Notes: generated by a model not told the origin, from the letters alone. 42,130 bases of DNA from Muribaculaceae bacterium (GCA_022510465.1 JAFLTJ010000014.1:1-42130), one strand, 5' to 3'; counted from the first letter of the stretch, positions 1 through 9,490 are shown. Made by a program: numbers and translations.

Positions 1-53
1 CGAGCTGACGCGCGGTGAAAAATCGCTGTGAATGTCGCAGGCTTGGAAGCCTG

Positions 54-93
54 CTATCCGGGCTGACCCGTTACGCCGCGTCAGCCCGGATAG
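54..93 (-). terminator. Hairpin downstream of the leftward DUF5689/TonB operon (also REP-like)
   Basis: Perfect 14-bp inverted repeat ctatccgggctgac (54-67) / gtcagcccggatag (80-93) with 12-nt loop, directly after the TAA of the 826-aa ORF. No clear U-tract, so the terminator role is tentative. Confidence 0.5.
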
Positions 94-98
94 TGGTT

Positions 99-2579
99 TT
101 ATTGGAGGGTGTAGTTGGATGTTGGTGATTTAATTCCGCACACTCCGAAATACTTCTCAAGTTTACCTTCAACAGTTAGTTTCTTTCCCAGGTTGCCGGG
201 GTTATCCATCAGATTAATGGCTGAACGGATGGCCGTACCGGCGACGAGCTGTAGGGGTACGCACTTGTTGTAGTCGGTTTCGGTTGGACTATCGGCAAGG
301 AGCAGATTGGAGGCTCCGGTTGCAGGAGTAGTAAATGTGGCTCCGCTGCTGATAGAGGCTCCGTTGACCCATCCGACAATGTATCCGGTTACGTATTTTG
401 TTGTGCCTGGGTTGTTGAGAGCCAATACTTGGGCGACGGTGTAGGGCGCATCGGCCGTGCCGCCATTGTCGTCGGGCGTGGGCTCGGTTGTACCACCGCC
501 TTCGCCGGTTCCTTCGCCATCAAGCGTGTAGTTTCCGGTGGGCGATTTAACGCCGGGTACACCGAAGTATTTTTCAAGAGAACCTTCCAAGATGATTTCT
601 TTTCCAAGATTCTCAGGGTGGTTAACGAGGTTGACGGCATTACGTATATCGGTCTGAGCAACAAGCTGAACGGGCACGCATTTGGCAATGTTTGTTTCAC
701 CCGGGGTCTCGGCTATCAGGATGTTGGACTGGTTGGTCGCAGGGGTGGTAAAGTGAGCTCCGTCGTTAATTGACGCACCCTCAATCCATCCTACGATGTA
801 TCCCTTGACGTAACTTACCGTGCCGGGATTGTTGAGCGAAATGACCTGAGAAACGGTGTAGGGGTTATCCTTAGTTCCGCCGTCGATGGCCGGCGGGGTC
901 ACGGGGGTGTCGGGTGGAGTTGTACCGGCCCCGTCAAGGGTATAGTCATCGGTAGTCGACTTGACGCCGCAAACGCCGAAATATTTCTCCAATGAGCCTT
1001 GAATAACAAGTTTCTTGCCGAGGTTTTCGGGGTGGTCCATCAAATTGACGGCAGCACGAACAGCAGTTCCCGAAACAAGTTGAACGGCGACGCACCGTGT
1101 ATAGTTTGTTTCGTCGGAAGTCATGGCAATCAGCAAGTTAGATGCCGATGTCGACGGTACGCCAAAATGGGCGCCCTCGGCAATAGAGGCACCTTCAACC
1201 CAGCCCACGATGTAGCCTTGAACATAGGCTACGGTGCCCGGATTATTCATCTCCATAACTTGAGTTACGTTGTAGGGATTTGTTTTGGTTCCGTCACCGT
1301 CGGGTATTGTTCCGCCGCTAACTTCGACGCCATCTATTCTGAATTCGGAGGGCCCTCCGTTCTTGGTAGCTACGCCCCAGCTTCCGAGCTGTAAAGCGAG
1401 AGTTCCGTTGACCCAAATTTGCCGTTGATACAACTCGGGATGGGTTGCAAGCGCACCGTATTCGCGCAGAGCAGAGCCTTGTGGCAGCGGGAGTATCAAA
1501 CAATTGGCAATTGATTTAACTTCGGGCGTGGGTGCTATTACGAGCGTTGTAGGCATGTCGACTTCTTTGCCCCACTGAATATCGGCGTCGCCGCTGACAT
1601 TAGAGACTCCCGGCGCGACGGCACCGACGATATATCCGGTAACCCATCCGGCGGCCTCTTTTCCGTTCATTTCTATTTCAATGGCCTGGTCAACGGTATA
1701 AGGATTGGTTTCGGCTCCCGGACTCAAAGTGGGATTGCCAAAGTTCATGCAGTCATCGGCCGAGCGGAGCGTCAACTGCCAAGCGTTGTTGAAGTATCCA
1801 AGGATACCGACAACGTCACCGTTGCCTTCGGGAAGGGTATTGCTCCAGAAGTTGGCATATCCGCTGTTGCGCACGGTAATAATGGAGCCGTCTTCGAGCA
1901 CGAGGTCTCGATTGGCATTCTCCTTGTGGGCGTCGGTAAAACCGGCTTGGCCTCCGAGTGCAAAATGGCAATTGTTGAATCGAACGAGCTGGCTCTGCCA
2001 CTTTCGCAGAGACTCGGGCAATCCGCTCAGTTCGCTAAAGTTGGTGACGGTAATGGTGTCAACCTTAGATGGCTCGGGGAGCCCGTTGAGCTCGGAATGC
2101 TGCTCAAAGAATGCCAAAGGCATGAATGTTGCCTGCCAGCCATAGCTCTCGCTGTAATCGGGAAATCCCATTTGCTGGAGGCCGCTGTACTTTCCAATGT
2201 ACATTCCGGTGGCGTCAATGACAACTTCTTGCCCAACGCGATATTTGTTGAACATCGAGTTGGCGTTGATAGACAGGGTCAGCGCGCCGGTGTGGTCCTG
2301 AATAACCAGGTTTTTATATATATTGCCGGCGGCGTCGCTCGATATTACGCGGCCAGATATGATGACGTGCTCGTCGCTTCCGGCCACGGTTTCAATGGTG
2401 TCAATATAATTGGTGTTATCGCTCCAGTAGTCAGCTTTCAGCTGGGCAATGGTTGTATTTGGAGTCAGCGATGCAGCGGGCACCTTTACCGACGGGGTGT
2501 TGAAGTCATCCTGGCAGGATGAGGTCAGCGCCAACGCCGCGATGGCGAGCATGCCGAGAGTTGATTTTATAGCTTTCAT
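99..2579 (-). CDS. Lipoprotein with N-terminal DUF5689-like domain and four tandem OB-fold-like (DUF6359/YhcR-OBF-like) repeats
   Basis: ORF of 826 aa; signal peptide with lipobox LALTSSC; repeated motif NPYTVxQVxxLNNPGTxxYVxGYIVGW...LEKYFGVxGVKSPTxxYTL. Confidence 0.8.
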   Translation of the reverse strand: MKAIKSTLGMLAIAALALTSSCQDDFNTPSVKVPAASLTPNTTIAQLKADYWSDNTNYIDTIETVAGSDEHVIISGRVISSDAAGNIYKNLVIQDHTGALTLSINANSMFNKYRVGQEVVIDATGMYIGKYSGLQQMGFPDYSESYGWQATFMPLAFFEQHSELNGLPEPSKVDTITVTNFSELSGLPESLRKWQSQLVRFNNCHFALGGQAGFTDAHKENANRDLVLEDGSIITVRNSGYANFWSNTLPEGNGDVVGILGYFNNAWQLTLRSADDCMNFGNPTLSPGAETNPYTVDQAIEIEMNGKEAAGWVTGYIVGAVAPGVSNVSGDADIQWGKEVDMPTTLVIAPTPEVKSIANCLILPLPQGSALREYGALATHPELYQRQIWVNGTLALQLGSWGVATKNGGPSEFRIDGVEVSGGTIPDGDGTKTNPYNVTQVMEMNNPGTVAYVQGYIVGWVEGASIAEGAHFGVPSTSASNLLIAMTSDETNYTRCVAVQLVSGTAVRAAVNLMDHPENLGKKLVIQGSLEKYFGVCGVKSTTDDYTLDGAGTTPPDTPVTPPAIDGGTKDNPYTVSQVISLNNPGTVSYVKGYIVGWIEGASINDGAHFTTPATNQSNILIAETPGETNIAKCVPVQLVAQTDIRNAVNLVNHPENLGKEIILEGSLEKYFGVPGVKSPTGNYTLDGEGTGEGGGTTEPTPDDNGGTADAPYTVAQVLALNNPGTTKYVTGYIVGWVNGASISSGATFTTPATGASNLLLADSPTETDYNKCVPLQLVAGTAIRSAINLMDNPGNLGKKLTVEGKLEKYFGVCGIKSPTSNYTLQ

Positions 2580-2607
2580 ATTTGTGTTGTATAGATATGA
2601 TTTCTTG

Positions 2608-4362
2608 TTACTCGGTAATCTTCAGATTGCGTATTTCCCATGTGTCGGCCTCGGTTGGGGTGGCGACATACAAGAAACCAATCTCAATTTTCTTGCCTGC
2701 AAAGGCTGTAAGGTCGATGGCACCGGAGTTGACAAAGGTCCAGGCACCGGCCTCAGGCCATGTTGGAATTGTCAACTTTGTCCATTGGGTCTGACCGGTC
2801 TCGCGCACGGCGACACCGCAGGCCGAACGCAGGTTGGTCTGGAACTTGGCGGCATGGTCAAACGAGAGTTTTGCAGATGTTTTACCTTCGAGTGAAATTA
2901 CCGGTGAAACCGCCCATGTTTCAACATTGATGTTCATGCCGTAGGCGCTGGCATTGAGGTAATGCTTGCCGCTATATTCGGTCCACGACCAGACTGACTC
3001 GGTTGTACCGACGTTAATAGACCAGTCGATAGTGGCGTCGCTTTCGCCGAGCCCGCTGTAAATAGCCGCTGCAGTGTCACCGCCACCGGTAGTTCCTCCC
3101 GAGCCTTCCCCCTCAAGGGTGAAATCGTCGGTTGGCGTCTTCACACCCGGTACACCGAAGTATTTCTCGAGCGAGCCGGCCAAAGTCAGCTTTTTGCCGA
3201 GATTGGCGGGGTTGTTGACGAGGTTGACGGCGTTGCGGATAGCAGTGTCGTAAACGAGCTGAACGGGTACGCAATTGTTGACATTGGTTTCACCCGGCGT
3301 TGCAGCAAGGAGAACGTTGGAAGCGTTGGTGGCCGGCACGCTGAATTTGGCGCCTTCGGTTATCGAAGCACCGTCAATCCAGCCTACAATGTAACCGGTA
3401 ACGTAGGCAGGTGCGGCGGCCGAAGCTCCGTTGATGACGTCGGTAACCGAGAATGGATTGGCTTTTGACCCGTCGCCGGTTACTTCTCCAGGCAGTGAGG
3501 GTTCGGGAGCATCTACCCATTCAAAACCGACACATTCGGTATGCGGGTCGCTGAATACCAGCTGCCAGTTGCTGCCAAAGTAGCTCAAGATGGCGCGGAT
3601 TGTTCCGGTTCCGGTTGGAAGTACTGTGCCGGCAAATGTAGATTTGTTGCTTGTAGAGATATCAATCGTTTTGCCGTCTTTGTCTTTGAGCTGTGTAGTA
3701 GTGTAGTTGGCCGCAGCGGGGTCGCCGAAGCGGTCTTTACCGGCGTTTACAAACTCGACATTTTCGAGAGTGATGTAGCGCGTTTGCCATGCGCACATAT
3801 CGGCGGTGGTGTTTTTGTAGCTTTGCAAGTCGGCAATAGTAGTCAGGTAGGGGACCGCGTTGGCTTCAACGGGGAGCCCGTTGACCTGGGCGCGAGCCTG
3901 CATTTCGCTTAGGTCCATGCCTCCAACGCTTCCGTTGTATTCAACGCCAATCATCTGTAAACCGCGATATGTGCCGATAAGAAGGCCGGTAACATCGATG
4001 CGCAGTTCCTGCCCGTAATGATAGCTTGTGCTCAGGTCGGATGAGTAAACGCGAATTGTTATGGCCGATGTTTCATCCTGGATGATAACCCGCTGATACA
4101 CATTCCCGGCATTGTCGTCGGAAACAATGGTACCTCCGATGATTATATGCTTACCATCCTCGGTTGTACCGATAGTTGTCATATAGTCGCTGGCCGGGTT
4201 TTGCCAATAGCGCTCTTTGAGTTCAAGAATGGTTGTATTGACCTCGATGGTTGCTTCGGGGACAATTACCGGAGGCCGGTCAAAGTTGTCGTCACAACCG
4301 GTCAACGCTGCCGATGTAGCGATTGCCGCGGCGGCAAGCAGTGTCTTATATAGTTTCATCAT
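2608..4362 (-). CDS. Lipoprotein with DUF5689-like domain, one OB-fold-like repeat and a C-terminal choice-of-anchor J/cleaved-adhesin-like domain
   Basis: ORF of 584 aa; lipobox SAALTGC; N-terminus paralogous to the 826-aa ORF; one GYIVGWIDGASI...LEKYFGVPGVKTPT repeat; C-terminus WAVSPVISLEGKTSAKLSFDHA...IEIGFLYVATPTEADTWEIRNLKI. Confidence 0.75.
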   Translation of the reverse strand: MMKLYKTLLAAAAIATSAALTGCDDNFDRPPVIVPEATIEVNTTILELKERYWQNPASDYMTTIGTTEDGKHIIIGGTIVSDDNAGNVYQRVIIQDETSAITIRVYSSDLSTSYHYGQELRIDVTGLLIGTYRGLQMIGVEYNGSVGGMDLSEMQARAQVNGLPVEANAVPYLTTIADLQSYKNTTADMCAWQTRYITLENVEFVNAGKDRFGDPAAANYTTTQLKDKDGKTIDISTSNKSTFAGTVLPTGTGTIRAILSYFGSNWQLVFSDPHTECVGFEWVDAPEPSLPGEVTGDGSKANPFSVTDVINGASAAAPAYVTGYIVGWIDGASITEGAKFSVPATNASNVLLAATPGETNVNNCVPVQLVYDTAIRNAVNLVNNPANLGKKLTLAGSLEKYFGVPGVKTPTDDFTLEGEGSGGTTGGGDTAAAIYSGLGESDATIDWSINVGTTESVWSWTEYSGKHYLNASAYGMNINVETWAVSPVISLEGKTSAKLSFDHAAKFQTNLRSACGVAVRETGQTQWTKLTIPTWPEAGAWTFVNSGAIDLTAFAGKKIEIGFLYVATPTEADTWEIRNLKITE

Positions 4363-4385
4363 TTTTTATTTTTCCGAATTAATGA

Positions 4386-7145
4386 TTAAAATCTGACGCC
4401 AACGTTGAAGAATATCTTGATACCCTGCCCGTAAGTGTACTTGTTGGGGTATTTCATGGAGTCGTAGTTGGTGTAATCAAATCGACCTTGCTGATAACCG
4501 TAGGTCATAATGTTGCGGTTGTTGAGCACGTTGTCGATGTTCAAATTGAGGTTTAGCGAAACTTTTCGGTTGACGTATATAATCTTGCCGATGGAGATAT
4601 TTAACACAAAGGCATCGTTGAGCTTGTCTTGCGCTGCAAGTTCCTCCATTTTACTTTCGAGGGCTTCCAGGTCGGGATATTTTTCCCAAAGTTTAGGAAG
4701 AGCCTCGTGGCGTATCGGCGAAAGGTTAACGTATGAGTCACCCATGAAAGACCCGCTTATTCCAAAGAACCACATACCAGGAGCGGCCCAGTCGATTCCG
4801 ATAGTACCGGCCACCTGGGGTGTGCCACCAACGTAGAAGTTTTTCAGGTAAACGACCTGGGCGGTGTCGGGCATCATGCCGTTTTCGTAGGAACGAACGC
4901 CAACGGGCCGGTTTTTGTATTGGTAGCGGGAGTATGTTCCGGCGGCAGTAAGGGTTATTGACGGTGTAATCTTATAGGCCAAACCTATTTCAACGCCTTT
5001 ATGAGTCTTGTGTACTCCTTTGAGAACGTAGTTCATAAAGGTGGAATATTGGTCGTCATAGAAAGATGTACGCTCGGTTTGGTCGTAAAATTCGGTCCAG
5101 AAAGCCGAAACAGAGCCGCGGAAACGGCGGTAGTTCCAGATGTAGGCGATGTCGCCGGCGAGAACGCGCTCGGCCTGCAGGCCGTCAATGGCGGTGTCTT
5201 TGATGCGCGGCGAAATGTAGGCATATTCAAAGAGGGGTGCACGTGTTTCATACTGGCCGTGAATCTGAATGAAATTGCGGCCGTTTATTTTGTATGTGGT
5301 GCCGGCTTTGATTGCACCGGTGTCAAAACGGTGGGTCTCCCCCTTGCCGTAAGAGTTTTCGGGCGCGCGGCCGTTCATCATCTTTCCGTCGCGGTAGAAT
5401 TGTGTGTAGCCTAATTTCAGACCGTAGTTGATATCCCATCGAGGCAGCGTGATTATATTCTGAATCCATGCAGTTGCCTGAATGGCGTTGATGTAGTAAT
5501 TGTATCCGAAGATGTCGTCTACACCCACTTTACGGTTTGGATTGAGCAGGTTGTTCTGCATCATGTCGGGATTGTCGGGGAAATCACGTTCGGAATACTG
5601 GTCAACGTCAAGCCAGTATTCGCCCCCGAGGAGGTCGCGAATGGTCTTGTAGTAGTGAGCCCGAGTGAAATTGGCCGTTACGCCGGCTTGAAGGGTCATG
5701 TAATCGTTCAGACGATGATTGAGGGTGGAGTTGAGAATCATGTTGAACTGGTTGCTGTGGCGGTTTTCCAGGATGTAGCTTGAACCGTGTTCGGTTGCTC
5801 CTGTTTCGGCCCCTCCGGCGCTGTTAAGCATGTTTGTGGCATATATCTGTTCCCAGTTAATCTGACGGAAGCTTTCGGTGCCCCAAAGGGATGAATAAAG
5901 GTCGTAGGCCTCCTGATTGTCTTTATAATAGGAGGGGAGGTAGCGATAATAGTCGGGTCGGGGGTCGGGGGTGTTGTACCAATTGAGGGCGCTTGTAGAA
6001 TAGTTGACGCCCCGGATGGCCAGACCGGTGTTGAGTGTTGTGTTTGAGCCCGACTTGAAAATCCAGTTTAGGATAGCTGTTGGGTCGAATGTTTCAACAA
6101 TTTTGGCCGAACGTTTTTTCCCGTCTTGATATCCCCAATTGGGGTTGTACAGATTTGTTCCTGCGAGCTCGTATGCCTCAAGGTAGGTTGACGATGCTGT
6201 AGCGCGTTGGGTCGGTGCGCCAAAGAGGGTCAGATTCAAAGAGTGCTTATTGTTGAGTATCTTTTGGATAGACATGAATAAACCTCCTGAATTGTAGAAT
6301 GTGCCTTCAATGACCCCCTCGGGAGCATACCGACCGACGGCCGACACGGTGAAAGCCCATCCGCTGGAAGTCAGGCCGGTAGAATAGGTGGCCATAGCGC
6401 GGAGCATGTAGTTGCTGTTGGTATAGGCAACGCTTCCGTTGAAGCCTTTTGCGTAGGATGTCGACAGGGTGTTGATGTCGGTCACGCCGCCAACATCGCC
6501 AAGACCGAATGTAGATGCTCCGAGGCCGATGGCGGTTGTTTTATCGCGGAACGCACGGCTCATACCGCCAAGGGTGGAGTAGTTGAAACGCCCACGGGCG
6601 AGGTCGTTGAAATTGACTCCGTTGATGTAGGTTGTCTGGTATTCATTGTTGTACCCGCGGTAGCGGAAATACATTGCGTTGAAATCGTAGGATGTCGCTT
6701 TATAATAGATGTCGTCGTTGGCCCCTGTTAAAGCTCCGATAGACTGGGCGTTGCTCTCCTCCTCGTCAAGCAGGCTTTCGTCATAATATATTTCCTGGAG
6801 GTCTTCCATAAAGCCTTGAGCGGCGTCGGCGCTTTGCAGCCGTATTGTTCCGGCGTCAAGATAGCTGCCGGGAAGAATGTCGACCGTCATTGAAGCGTCG
6901 TTGTACCCGTAGGCGACAACAACCAATACATCTTCGCCGGGGTCGGCCGTGAGCCGGAACTCACCGGAAGGGTCGGTGGTTACAGAGAGTCCTTTGCCAT
7001 CCAGTATCACACTGGCACCGGCAATAGGGCTTCCGGTAGAGGCATCAATAATCTTGCCAGCTACTCCTGCCTGTTGTGCATGCGTTGGCAACGCCACCGC
7101 CAGCATCATCAGCAGAAATAGGAACAGAAACAGTCTTAGTCTCAT
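4386..7145 (-). CDS. TonB-dependent outer-membrane receptor with carboxypeptidase-like regulatory domain
   Basis: 919 aa; signal peptide; N-terminal GKIIDASTGSPIAGASVILDGKGLSVTTDPSGEFRL; plug-like segment; C-terminal beta-barrel strands ending ...GIKIFFNVGVRF. Confidence 0.85.
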   Translation of the reverse strand: MRLRLFLFLFLLMMLAVALPTHAQQAGVAGKIIDASTGSPIAGASVILDGKGLSVTTDPSGEFRLTADPGEDVLVVVAYGYNDASMTVDILPGSYLDAGTIRLQSADAAQGFMEDLQEIYYDESLLDEEESNAQSIGALTGANDDIYYKATSYDFNAMYFRYRGYNNEYQTTYINGVNFNDLARGRFNYSTLGGMSRAFRDKTTAIGLGASTFGLGDVGGVTDINTLSTSYAKGFNGSVAYTNSNYMLRAMATYSTGLTSSGWAFTVSAVGRYAPEGVIEGTFYNSGGLFMSIQKILNNKHSLNLTLFGAPTQRATASSTYLEAYELAGTNLYNPNWGYQDGKKRSAKIVETFDPTAILNWIFKSGSNTTLNTGLAIRGVNYSTSALNWYNTPDPRPDYYRYLPSYYKDNQEAYDLYSSLWGTESFRQINWEQIYATNMLNSAGGAETGATEHGSSYILENRHSNQFNMILNSTLNHRLNDYMTLQAGVTANFTRAHYYKTIRDLLGGEYWLDVDQYSERDFPDNPDMMQNNLLNPNRKVGVDDIFGYNYYINAIQATAWIQNIITLPRWDINYGLKLGYTQFYRDGKMMNGRAPENSYGKGETHRFDTGAIKAGTTYKINGRNFIQIHGQYETRAPLFEYAYISPRIKDTAIDGLQAERVLAGDIAYIWNYRRFRGSVSAFWTEFYDQTERTSFYDDQYSTFMNYVLKGVHKTHKGVEIGLAYKITPSITLTAAGTYSRYQYKNRPVGVRSYENGMMPDTAQVVYLKNFYVGGTPQVAGTIGIDWAAPGMWFFGISGSFMGDSYVNLSPIRHEALPKLWEKYPDLEALESKMEELAAQDKLNDAFVLNISIGKIIYVNRKVSLNLNLNIDNVLNNRNIMTYGYQQGRFDYTNYDSMKYPNKYTYGQGIKIFFNVGVRF

Positions 7146-7206
7146 AAATTGAATATTGTTTTATAGTTATTATTTCATGCAAAAACGATTGGTGGAGATA
7201 TTCGGC

Positions 7207-8274
7207 TTATTTTCGGGCTACGCGCAGGAATACCTCGGTTGGGAAGTGGTCGGAATATCCATTGAGCCACACTCCGCCCGAATATGTTCTCAGCGGGTAT
7301 CCCTGGCGTGTTCCCTGCTTGTCATAAAGGAAGTCAAAGTTGTTTACTTTTGCTCTCCAATATTGTAGGTCGTATGGCGTGCCTTGATTGCTTTCCAGCA
7401 GGGTGCCTGAGATTATAATCTGGTCGAACAGGTTCCAGGAGCCTTTGTAGGCCAATGTTCCGATGCCGTCGTCAAGCATTTTCCACCAGGGGTTGTAGAA
7501 TCCGTGGGGTTCAACTTTTTCGGGGGAACGCTTGGCGCCGAGGACAACGGCACACGATTTGTCTTGCGGGTCGTCGTTCAAGTCGCCCATGATGATGACG
7601 CCCTGGTCGGGCCGTATGGCCCAAAGGGAGTCGGCGATATGCTTGGATAGCGCCGCTGCCGCTTCGCGCAGATAGGATGATTGTTCCTGCCCGCCAAGTC
7701 TTGATGGCCAGTGGTTTACAATTACACTTACGACTTTTCCACCCATCTCGCCGGTTACACACATCTGGTCGCGGGTTCGGAAAGTGGGGTTACCTTCAAT
7801 CGTAAGAGTGTGGTTTGTGACGTCAAGCACCTTGAACAATCGGGGGTTATAGAGTAATCCGACGTCAACCCCTCGACGGTCGGGTGAATCGTGATGCACA
7901 ATCTGTAATCGCCAGTTTTTGATTGGGTCGGCTTTCACGAGGTCTTGCAAAACGGTGATATTCTCTATTTCGGAAACGCCGATGACGGCGGGGCCGCCGG
8001 GCGTTGTCTTGCCGGTCATCTGGGAGATGCAGTAGGCAAGATTGTTGATTTTAGACCAATATTTGTGCCCGTTCCACTGGCGTGAGCCGGCCGGAGAAAA
8101 TTCCAGGTCGTATTTTCCATTGTTGTTGATGGTGTCAAACAGATTTTCAAGATTGTAAAAAGCAACGCCATATACCATGTATTGCTTTTTGGTCTCGGCA
8201 GTGTTTTTATTTTGAGCAGCAGCTGTCATAATGACGGCGAGCGCCATTAATGGTAGAAGAAAATAACGTTTCAT
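7207..8274 (-). CDS. Secreted endonuclease/exonuclease/phosphatase (EEP) family protein
   Basis: 355 aa; signal peptide; EEP motifs YNLENLFDT, SEIEN, NHWPSR, MGDLNDDP, SDHFP. Confidence 0.88.
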   Translation of the reverse strand: MKRYFLLPLMALAVIMTAAAQNKNTAETKKQYMVYGVAFYNLENLFDTINNNGKYDLEFSPAGSRQWNGHKYWSKINNLAYCISQMTGKTTPGGPAVIGVSEIENITVLQDLVKADPIKNWRLQIVHHDSPDRRGVDVGLLYNPRLFKVLDVTNHTLTIEGNPTFRTRDQMCVTGEMGGKVVSVIVNHWPSRLGGQEQSSYLREAAAALSKHIADSLWAIRPDQGVIIMGDLNDDPQDKSCAVVLGAKRSPEKVEPHGFYNPWWKMLDDGIGTLAYKGSWNLFDQIIISGTLLESNQGTPYDLQYWRAKVNNFDFLYDKQGTRQGYPLRTYSGGVWLNGYSDHFPTEVFLRVARK

Positions 8275-8356
8275 AAGTTGAATATCAATGTTTTAACATG
8301 GCTACAGTACTAAAAGTCACGCGACATTGGTTGCCGGTCATGTCTTCTTTGCGCCG

Positions 8357-8364
8357 TAAAGGTA
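8357..8364 (-). promoter_or_regulatory. Possible -7 box for the leftward nuclease/TonB operon
   Basis: Minus strand reads TACCTTTA (one mismatch to TAnnTTTG), about 83 bp upstream of the EEP start; no convincing -33 element. Confidence 0.3.
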
Positions 8365-8440
8365 ACCAAATTTATTTGTTTGCGAAATAATTGAGCGGTG
8401 TTAAATGGTTATTTGGGATAAAATATTTCGGGAAAATGTG

Positions 8441-8448
8441 TATCTTTG
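8441..8448 (+). promoter_or_regulatory. Bacteroidota -7 box (TATCTTTG) for rlmN
   Basis: Exact TAnnTTTG match 4 nt upstream of the likely ATG at 8453. Confidence 0.5.
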
Positions 8449-8452
8449 CGGT

Positions 8453-9490
8453 ATGAAGAGGGTTTTGATAGGATTGACGCTCAGCCGGCTGCAGGAGGTG
8501 GTAGCCGAGATTGGATTGCCGCGATATGCCGCCGGTCAGATTGCTCGCAGATTATATGTCAACAGGGTTGATTCGATAGACGAAATGACCGAGATTTCAA
8601 AGGCCGGGCGAGAGCGGCTTAAGGCTGAATTCTCGGTTGGCCGGCACGCGCCAATAGCCGAGGCCCGCAGTGCAGACGGCACGGCTAAGTATCTTTTTAC
8701 GGGTGTTGGCGGTCGTGATATCGAGTCGGTGTTTATTCCCGACCGGGAGCGCGGCACAATCTGTGTGTCGTCTCAGGCCGGTTGTAGAATGGGTTGTCGG
8801 TTTTGCGTAACCGGTCGGCAGGGTTTTCACGGAAATTTGACGGCGGCCGATATAATAAATCAAGTTTTGTCAATTCCCGAGAGTGCCGGGCTGACCAATC
8901 TTGTGTTCATGGGGATGGGCGAGCCGATGGATAATCTTGAGGAGGTGTTGGCGGCAATTGAGATATTGACCTCGCCGTGGGGAATGGGGTGGAGCCCCAA
9001 GCGTATAACGGTGTCGAGTATTGGCAAGTTGGATTGCTTGCAGCGGTTGATAGAGCAGACCCGAGTGCATGTCGCTATCAGTGTGCACTCTCCGTTCAGC
9101 GATGAAAGAGCCGATTTGATGCCGGTTGAAAGGGCCTATCCTGTGGCAAAGGTGATGGAAATGATGCGGTCATACGATTTTGCCCATCAGCGCCGGCTGT
9201 CGGTTGAATATATTATGTGGCGCGGCCTGAATGATGACCGGCGTCATGCCGATGCATTGGCGCGTCTGTTGCGCGGCGTGGATTGTCGCGTGAATCTGAT
9301 ACGTTTTCACGCATTTGACGGCTTTGACGCGCAGCCGTCGACAGCGGATGTAATGGAGCGGTTTCGCGACAGGCTTAATGCACTTGGAATAACGGCTACT
9401 ATCCGTGCTTCCCGCGGCGAAGATATTGACGCGGCCTGTGGAATGCTGGCCGGCCGTCGGTCGACAGCTACTGACTCGAGTGTGGAATAA
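8453..9490 (+). CDS. rlmN: 23S rRNA (adenine2503-C2)-methyltransferase, radical SAM
   Basis: CxxxCxxC motif GCRMGCRFC; GMGEPMDN; begins MKRVLIGLTLSRLQEVVAEIGLPRYAAGQIA. The ORF-track start at 8405 is upstream; ATG 8453 fits the family better. Confidence 0.95.
   Translation: MKRVLIGLTLSRLQEVVAEIGLPRYAAGQIARRLYVNRVDSIDEMTEISKAGRERLKAEFSVGRHAPIAEARSADGTAKYLFTGVGGRDIESVFIPDRERGTICVSSQAGCRMGCRFCVTGRQGFHGNLTAADIINQVLSIPESAGLTNLVFMGMGEPMDNLEEVLAAIEILTSPWGMGWSPKRITVSSIGKLDCLQRLIEQTRVHVAISVHSPFSDERADLMPVERAYPVAKVMEMMRSYDFAHQRRLSVEYIMWRGLNDDRRHADALARLLRGVDCRVNLIRFHAFDGFDAQPSTADVMERFRDRLNALGITATIRASRGEDIDAACGMLAGRRSTATDSSVE

Noticed and set aside
1926-2522. 198-aa plus-strand ORF opposite the DUF5689 domain
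   Set aside because: Antisense to the lipoprotein gene; no signal or domain.
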